DNA from: an uncultured Clostridium sp. | GTDB taxonomy: Bacteria > Bacillota > Clostridia > Lachnospirales > Lachnospiraceae | Assembly (NCBI GenBank): GCA_900549235.1 | Contig: URNT01000016.1 | Coordinates: forward strand, 1 to 64,000 | DNA: 64,000 nucleotides | Direction: 5' to 3' | Notes under the pieces: model-generated | Database searches by the model: none | The model's input: only the letters and a program-made list of their open reading frames with translations | What the model was told of the DNA's origin: nothing | Shown here: in pieces, positions 61,601 to 64,000 of the stretch | How positions within the stretch are numbered: the stretch's first letter is position 1 | Layout of the letters: each line of letters starts with the position of its first letter | Position numbers and translations under genes: made by a program

Positions 61601-61876
61601 CTCCGATTGGGTAAAATTAGGCAGGCGGCGGCCCGGCTGAAGACAGAATGCCGGTACACTGCCATCCTCCATCCCTACCATATAGTAGGTCATAGAGCGG
61701 TGTGTATGCCCATAAAGGGTAAATTCCTTATTCTGGAACAGGTTGTAGCGCATCACCATGGTTGCCTTGTTCCCGCTCTTTTCCTTTGCGGCCGCAGGAA
61801 TCGGAATGGAAGTCATGGCAATCACAGCGGCCATAAAAAGCAGGATGAACCGCTTAAAAATCGTATTATTTTTCAT
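49613..61876 (-). CDS. Giant thioester/CnaB adhesin fused to membrane accessory domain and class B sortase
   Basis: A single 4087-codon frame. Signal peptide 1-30; thioester-type domain about 40-150 with Cys78 (FCLQPG) and Gln137 (VVQTYLWG) as likely internal thioester. A Pro/Gly/Glu/Lys-rich repeat stalk follows (about 605-910), then many CnaB/SpaA-like domains (about 1000-3570) with repeated EAPEGY or KAPEGY strands. A sorting-like signal LATGD (3614-3618), a membrane helix and RMKKRK follow. Without a stop comes a second signal-like helix (3651-3667), an extracytoplasmic domain, a helix (about 3844-3862), another helix (about 3868-3890) and a class B sortase: His4003 (LYGHN), Cys4069 (LSTC), Arg4075. 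The substrate and its anchoring enzyme appear to be one polypeptide. The start overlaps the upstream gene by 11 bases. Confidence 0.85.
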   Translation of the reverse strand: MKNNTIFKRFILLFMAAVIAMTSIPIPAAAKEKSGNKATMVMRYNLFQNKEFTLYGHTHRSMTYYMVGMEDGSVPAFCLQPGRRLPNFTQSEYELYPVDPAQSVPVVGSFERYLPMTLAYEWMLENYYDPPRYAVVQTYLWGCMAGAQLDWNTQKPVMERLSAVMKEPRILSLYEELKEYVKDGVQDYYSTENTSLPGWNGTQQRMELKEGIYELTLDISSCPQLQETVWSFPETGWSYQLSSGGESITFRYQGNGTPSGTICSGELSGIDTRFFAYIFQPPEPFQMQMGWLDMNRPPAVVSFSLGDTPGVNLPDSPGVELYRHSEVFEADYKIDLEKYCGETDQRLEGASFQVWEGFDLDQICTEDYIEGEPDGLFGEVYANCMSPEPEEYFLCDIMTTDQNGYASHSDFKNYNYNKTYCMGHPAPEWIQCDHEKEEKEGEGSEEEECGCEEENERLRQQWQAEQELCSSTCDFHVQNENEDNHSQDPSAREEMLADRDATYENFIALEYSYTLKEQNARAGYILHGKHRDDQPIETVTLTSAQDGGRIREADAIREMSAALISESRSYRDRRSLAGVKKWLTQTLPEGVERILDELREIVEIKTEELEDLPEKEEGVDGDKKPGADDFVEEEKPGSGEGMEGDETDDPDDSETSGAGEGETGTNPEKPGTGDGSDGEEPDKPDDSGNSDKPGTGESETETNPEKPGTGEGADSEKPGKPEKPGNSGNPGSEEDETGTNPEKPGTGEGTDSEKPGKPDKPDNPGNSDNPEPAKGETGANSRNAGSLESGKERESVSDSSAPKTGADTDRQEMDDSTPRSEAEQAGADSSSPKARESSKNKELKTDPDGQPKTPPESEHNADKSDSTAPAPAESANKKDSKETPITDPGKASSGADPASTQLTSAHFSPQASITRRKIGLRLSAHKATPSTPSNIFRDDPSGCETEFYQYTRQAPEPSADDLSSPWLPSSSEPSPRIFDLNRMRESFSRLLKSEDGSITLSLPDFIDDTEPSMDTSGYGNPGDILYTFKIWNHRTEGRLHINKRDLELGQLAPEASGGQTQGDATLEGAVYGLFAAQDIIHSDGKSGVIYQKHDLTAIAATDREGNASFLAYTKVPGTTLGADGTVQMPQNSSAPENLYNGSSISSSSEGFGTITYPDYEGKNGNSWIGRPLLMGSYYIRELSRSEGYELSVYGKTQPDTNQTGKTDTIPEAQGTARVKYGLSENNSMEADGTWNEFVIEHQGTEQGYDITLTGYPEGTRIFRQKICQKTEKTSTITGTRKEIKKDSFGNTVYQTAAGGEYKIGPDGNPLERPWTEGDTRIPAGEAYPYRFRTSPQLTGDALPEDFSKWDLPVDGDYLKAQVNSMLRQLGCQPAEPEQGAPWINLELTGSLNSQAAAQILDWFTAHGFYDQGITDEVYQQDGIWYARLYYDSTSGNEACPAVYDSASRSLYIRKTGTLEGGQAFHYWISKAQGEFRLESRLAQVMEKQEITGEVRVEEDLEARLDTIYQPMYETYRPGEVLLDRNGNPIPVMEEVPVYKEIEISVDELELIPVEARYDREQGAYSIHEEILSDGETSYRAVTDRSTITYEGKTIPYSQYLTQVGGASVYAFVTEPETDPDSYIRFARLEYPGQDIPVQDGSTGARPMVLHERVIRQPIRVTKDIAKSSYDGVNTYGSVHNDAMTNFLGLFTGGREHKGTGQVSHFRFKLYLKQNLEHLYADEHGGLISRYTGRPEFKDQTQVVFQPPEGPVGWPLLEKKEDGTPDYKKFFSALYAAKALEEGNRQRLKEFVLEYDSIEVRKKEILQKNPHLNSDQAYALALVQAMEEGEQYLKPFKGLDSILSVQWDSEPEGGADKDKTTLQCNTKYGSDHYYASSVPLPYGTYVMTEQVPQSDEFANRHYQIRDPEEVVLPFVPSNAGGEMDYTAGDPYFRYNSKDTPEELIRKYKIRFNEETHIIEANGQNGSFQIYKYGLCPDARPGHSLTSKEPYETEYMDGRNPEIAAIYQGYSSQSEEKGLADQVRYEGNETESGETELRDQVPVMSGIGMAIHGKYAPMLVPWSVTEPAPGEEGRYKAYAHKDVENTYYRSRLRIEKLDAETGDNILHDGALFKIYAAKRDVKKEENGTITGTGAVLFGPAVDAEGNPVTDMDGRQILYPRVGASNSSGDDLPIRLDQEGIPLYDESQLISQKDTSGNETGIFRAFSTEQEILADGEVKKEVTGFIETYEPLGAGAYVLVEIDAPRGYTKSRPVAFEIYGDEVTYYEELNQPDGTHQGWEQKPADRYQYALPLEEGNIQKTETVSRIPVKDHPSRVQIHKVEDGDSLIGNENGLLEKDSQGRTEASGGFSSKVMVNDTGDGLIYQVWGREEKLKERGDVRDIRYDEESERWTGFVTKAMDRWSEEIIEGTEKELRSMAGVKPLYHMDGTFSGKGIRFGISVSRAGLALYEGIQLEPAASGGYTGVKPIWENGKITQIINENTGIHKELAVTGHTNPAFQTAGHKIWDAVPVKNPPVSLYFYDLSSVPNRREEETGRLQILDDGGNFLCYADETTGMAYVYDEFGRMIAYVTDETNGKKLVRSIQVTEQEKGRSIYQKKQTEDDENSLPVSYTSWEMTEKEETWVTGQSTGPDGSPETVGGVHEIARIPFGAYILQEEDVPYDQGYIQSAYQGMILEDTDQVQKYFLQNVFTRAAFAKIDVRTQKEIVGAGMTLYQARLDEKGDPVTDREGRYQKGEVYHTWISGYAYDDRGNLKTDGEGNPVLTMEPHWIDHIPVGPYVLEETSCPYDQGYVQSNTVNIDILETGQVQSFEMEDDFTALDIKKADAKTGEILYEDSPAILSLYRAAADENGNPVYKEEDLLLTFRAATYQDGQAVAATGRYEPDSSGNRPIMKYDYQYQEIPGTKQGRFYYTERGSVRMEYLPVGYYVLAEKENPDGYATADPIFIYIEDKGHLEEIQYSRMEDEPLRVQVSKTAAAGGKEIAGAKLAIYPVKEDGKPEEHPLILHIPVENGAYEDREAVWISGLDGVYTQEDQELGRIPEGFLPGDLRPHLVEYIPEGEYILREEMTPYGFLQSVDVPFSIVDTQVVQKAEMVDEIPAGRLELVKHDADDTAQTLQGAWFRLENKTQGTLWAEAVTDEQGRLAFSGMPIGYLDNQGKFSPYTYLCTEFQAAPGHMLTLKPFEFQFEYQDEHTKTIVLPYDPVNDSNRVVVEKRLGATEELLEGALLRLERKAEGQDIWELAEEWISGKQPHMIRALEAGEYRLREIQAPEGFTLLEEPFYFIVQDGMTEIPQLVMRNYASIVGVEKVNGTTGVLLGGARLELIRKSDGTVIRQWTSEEGMGQTFYGLEPGIYIIRELEAPEGYEKAPDKEIEITGDQSAVQKFTFENTKITSSGGGGGGKPKPDYISFKKTDMSGRPLEGAEFTFYDQKGEVMAAAVSRADGSLRIAKPEDGTYTFRETKAPEGYALNPDTFTFTIRGKELITGTYEIKNEELKVVLKKEDGMTRELLSGARLQVIPTDGEGEILEGVTGEDGTLTLRLLKPGAYLVREMEAPEGYQRTGQEYHFTVHPDGTIQGNTTIINFKQEKRLGIITAWYRPRPLSGQGHLTGEGGDRTILATGDEQPVYELAALGAVSMAGLFLCFLRMKKRKAGKWFLAVILALFTIFGSTRRTWASEFQESEMVYVEKELNYLGVEDSFQPPASAGFTIQNHMTGREQKVFLPIIKAYDLNQRWEEGFRLELDSGILDGDYYLLGDRAVDRETFLSEEGLRSCEADILKTAGLPPEGYRIRKVERDGRAIICTGEKRVRDCRAVYGGYVGLEKEGESRAAIGEGDVWAVPTYYDGNRGIYVLILGGILLLGIAWGLMSRPKLIPVFICLFASGVFLSAGSLAGMAEGYRKEARQYEVLREQTFSQEEVKAEESRISTPPPGGPASIDEKELRAANPDYQFWIRIPGTEVDYPVVQRPDDREYYLTRDFYGKESSAGSIFAEEGKLLEEGVNTVLYGHNRRDGSMFGGLKAFLDPDYRKAHPDLYLYYQGAWFRCPIRLAQVRPGEDKTLYQQEISGRVTLSTCHGQGQRMILQADLPEGFK
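59550..60010 (-). repeat. Coding repeat in the stalk of the giant adhesin
   Basis: About four tandem units of 35-40 codons encode variants of NPEKPGTGEGxDSEKPGKP with D/E-rich spacers. They form an extended hydrophilic stalk between the thioester domain and CnaB domains. Copy number is likely to vary between strains. Confidence 0.75.
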
Positions 61877-64000
61877 GATTTGTGTTCTCTTTCGTTTTCT
61901 TGAAAATAATATAGGTCAGAAGTCCCCATAGGAGGAGGATCACTGCGGCAGCCCCCAGAAGCCAAACAGAAGGGGATCTCAGCTGGGCAGATGGAGAAAT
62001 CTCCGCCAGGCGTTCAAAGGGTTGAATGGATTCCCGGGCATTTTTTCTGTCCGCCCGGCCTGCGTCATGTCCTTTCAGAAATGTTTTTACTTTGCCAAAA
62101 TGAACGTCCGCAGCCGAGGACTGCTTCCCTTGCACAGGCAGAGGGCAGGGATCTGAACGGTTGGCGCTGGAACTGGGCTGAACAAAACCCATGGAAACAG
62201 GTTTCTGGACCCGATTCTCTTTCACCAATTGATTTCCCGGTCCCCCCGGCGCAAATGTCTCGAAACGGCCTGGCTTGCCGCTTCCGCTGCTGCTTCCGGA
62301 ACCCCCGCCCGAACCGTTCGGGCGCCAGAGCTTATCATCTGAAGTTCCCGGTATTTTATCCGGACCATTGTCCCACACTTCATCATCCCCGGTTCCAAAC
62401 ATTCCATCAGATCCGGGACGGCGGTTGGTGTTCTCCTTTTCATCACTGTTGTCAATGCAGTCATCCTCCGTCCCGTATTCTCCGTCAGGTCCGGGGAAAA
62501 TCAAGCTGTCATCCCCAGTTCCCGGTATCTGATCCGGCCCATTCCAATAGATTTCATCATTGGCGGTTCCAAATTCTCCGTCAGTGCCGGGGCGGCGGTT
62601 CGTTTCCGGGTAATATGGGCTGTTGTCTGTCCAGTCATCTTTTGTTCCGTATTCTCTGTCGAAGCCAGGGTAAATCAGACTGTCATCCTCTGTCCCCGGC
62701 ATCCCATCCGGTCCATTCCAATAGATTTCATCATCGGCGGTTCCAAATTCTCCGTCAGCACCGGGGCGGCGGTTCGTTTCCGGGTAATACGGGCTGTTGT
62801 CTGTCCAATCATCCTTTGTCCCGTATTCTCCATCGAAACCGGGATGGATCAGGCTGTCGTCCTTTGTTCCCGGTACCCCATCCGGTCCATTCCAATAGAT
62901 TTCATCATCCACCGTTCCAAACACCCCATCAGATCCGGGGCGGCGGTTGGTTTCCGAATAAGCCAGGCTGTTGTCCATCCAGTCATCCCCATTTCCCGGC
63001 ACCCGGTCCAGTCCATTTGACACCCTCATATCATCCTCTGTCCCAAGGATTCCATCCTTTCCCGGCCGGGTATTGGTTCCGTCTTTTTCATCCCGGTAAT
63101 CGTCTCCTGTTCCAAATTCCCTGTCTTTTGCGGGATAAGCCATATTTCCCCCTTCTCCAAGATAAAAATCATCCTCACTGCCAAATTCCCTGTCTTTTCC
63201 CGGATGGATCCTCCGGTCATCCCGGGTGCCTGGCTGCCGGTCGGGGCCATTTTCATAAAAATTATCATCCCGGCTGGAAAAAATCCCGTCTGCCCCTGGT
63301 CTCCGGCTGCAGGCAGAGCCATGTTCCTGCCACCGCAGCTTCATATACCCATACAGATCCATATCCCTGTCCTCTGTGTATACATCCCCTGAGCAGTGGC
63401 GCAGATCTGCCTCCGGCTCTTTCTCCCCTTCCATGATCCGTTCCTGACCGTCTCCGCCATAAGGCTTTTTAAACCACCCCAGAAACTGATAATCTTCCAT
63501 AACTGGAATAGGAAGCTCCCCCGTAACCTGGTCAAATATCACGTTTTTCTCCCTCTGGCTGCACAGCGCCTTCTCTGTATGAAGCTGCAGCTTATAGGCA
63601 TTGGCCTCCCAGCGGGCATAATAGGTGGTGTCCTGGGACGGTACCGGCCGGCTTTCCTCTATCCTCTCTCCCTGCTGAGGGTCTGTGTAAAAGCCCTTGA
63701 AGGTATAGCCCTTTCTTATAAACTCTGGCAGAGGCCCCAGGATAGAGGTGTATTTCAGGCTCTTTACCACATTCTGCTGGCCGTTCATCCCGTCATCGAA
63801 AGTCACCTGATAAGAATCCGGCTCCCAGACTGCATACAGGATTACCTTCCCTTCATAGGCTCCGGTCAGATTCCTGACTGTCTGGCCCTCCTGATAGGCT
63901 GTTCCACTGCCATCCCTTTGTGTATTCCACTCCTTAAAGCTGTAGTGCGGGCGGGAAAATTCGTTGGACGGCAGCATTTTCCCCGTATTATATACATGAG
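61866..64000 (-). CDS. InlB-B repeat and Asp-rich (GTxDD) repeat wall protein, 5' end outside the window
   Basis: The frame is open to the right edge; an internal Met at 63977 is not the start, since the upstream codons continue the repeat (HVYNTGKMLPSNEF). In the window: about three InlB-B type repeats (SFKEWNTQRDGSGTAY; GYTFKGFYTDP; YQFLGWFKKP); then 17 units of the form DGxFGTxDD or GPDxxPGTxDD (about 63310-62330), three in a 58-residue super-repeat, resembling Ca-binding Asp loops; a Ser/Gly linker; and a C-terminal membrane helix with KKTKENTNHEK. No LPxTG is seen. Its stop overlaps the start of the giant adhesin gene by 11 bases, so the two are coupled. Confidence 0.8.
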   Translation of the reverse strand, partial: HVYNTGKMLPSNEFSRPHYSFKEWNTQRDGSGTAYQEGQTVRNLTGAYEGKVILYAVWEPDSYQVTFDDGMNGQQNVVKSLKYTSILGPLPEFIRKGYTFKGFYTDPQQGERIEESRPVPSQDTTYYARWEANAYKLQLHTEKALCSQREKNVIFDQVTGELPIPVMEDYQFLGWFKKPYGGDGQERIMEGEKEPEADLRHCSGDVYTEDRDMDLYGYMKLRWQEHGSACSRRPGADGIFSSRDDNFYENGPDRQPGTRDDRRIHPGKDREFGSEDDFYLGEGGNMAYPAKDREFGTGDDYRDEKDGTNTRPGKDGILGTEDDMRVSNGLDRVPGNGDDWMDNSLAYSETNRRPGSDGVFGTVDDEIYWNGPDGVPGTKDDSLIHPGFDGEYGTKDDWTDNSPYYPETNRRPGADGEFGTADDEIYWNGPDGMPGTEDDSLIYPGFDREYGTKDDWTDNSPYYPETNRRPGTDGEFGTANDEIYWNGPDQIPGTGDDSLIFPGPDGEYGTEDDCIDNSDEKENTNRRPGSDGMFGTGDDEVWDNGPDKIPGTSDDKLWRPNGSGGGSGSSSGSGKPGRFETFAPGGPGNQLVKENRVQKPVSMGFVQPSSSANRSDPCPLPVQGKQSSAADVHFGKVKTFLKGHDAGRADRKNARESIQPFERLAEISPSAQLRSPSVWLLGAAAVILLLWGLLTYIIFKKTKENTNHEK
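62340..63310 (-). repeat. 174-bp coding tandem repeat (GTxDD units)
   Basis: Three nearly identical 174-base units (each 58 codons, RRPG...PETN) lie between about 62590 and 63110, flanked by more diverged units. Each carries three or four DGxxGTxDD loops. Confidence 0.8.

Noticed and set aside
62340..63310. Regularly spaced repeats resembling a CRISPR array
   Set aside because: The repeat period (174 bases) is a multiple of three, lies within an open frame, and varies in the manner of coding repeats. No cas genes are present.
61991..63436. 481-residue plus-strand frame rich in His, Pro, Cys and Arg
   Set aside because: It is antisense to the repeat-rich wall protein; its composition comes from the Asp/Gly repeats. 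No ribosome binding site or family similarity.

Overview
The window looks like chromosomal DNA of an anaerobic Firmicute of the Lachnospiraceae type. Supporting signs are an infC-rpmI-rplT operon with a Gram-positive style leader, AGGAGG-type ribosome binding sites, many MATE exporters, YesMN-type two-component genes, a GGGtGRT/NifU-like pair, a DUF1540 protein and very large cell-wall proteins with sortase signals. This is inference from gene content; no rRNA or tRNA was seen.

Layout. 1-0.2 kb: start of an IS1182-like transposase that leaves the window, then terminators. 0.2-4.9 kb: ABC-2 exporter operon (ATPase, zinc-ribbon membrane protein, two permeases). 5.0-6.4 kb: translation operon infC (ATT start)-rpmI-rplT with attenuated leader. 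6.4-13.1 kb: DUF1540 protein; an operon of a YqeC-like protein, a MobA-like/MATE fusion and a secreted glycosidase-like protein; a D,D-carboxypeptidase; a HIT protein. 13.2-16.3 kb: polysaccharide deacetylase, then a two-gene ABC importer whose Shine-Dalgarno lies in a long hairpin. 16.4-17.5 kb: a deletion scar joining the 3' remnants of an AraC regulator and a MATE gene. 17.5-24.1 kb: enolase-superfamily enzyme plus a binding-protein-dependent sugar importer, divergent from two overlapping LysR genes. 23.9-25.9 kb: MarR-MATE pair with clear operators. 26-34.9 kb: ribose-type importer with a ROK protein, preceded by a two-component system in operon with a double ABC ATPase that has lost its catalytic motifs. 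35-41 kb: a 1951-residue LPKTG surface protein with WalR-like repeats upstream. 41.3-47.5 kb: AAA ATPase, BTAD regulator, MATE, GreA, a Cu-Zn SOD-like protein with a structured leader, and a dihydrouridine synthase. 47.7-49.5 kb: GGGtGRT/NifU-like pair. 49.6-64 kb: the most striking locus, a 4087-residue polypeptide reading from a thioester domain through CnaB modules and a sorting signal into a membrane accessory domain and a class B sortase, overlapped by an upstream repeat-rich wall protein that runs off the window.

Best candidates for something undescribed: the self-contained adhesin-sortase fusion at 49.6-64 kb; the kinase/regulator/pseudo-ABC-ATPase module at 30.6-34.7 kb with matching direct repeats ahead of the transporter promoter; and the MobA-MATE fusion at 8.4-10.4 kb. 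All functional statements are read from sequence and family knowledge; no database search was run.
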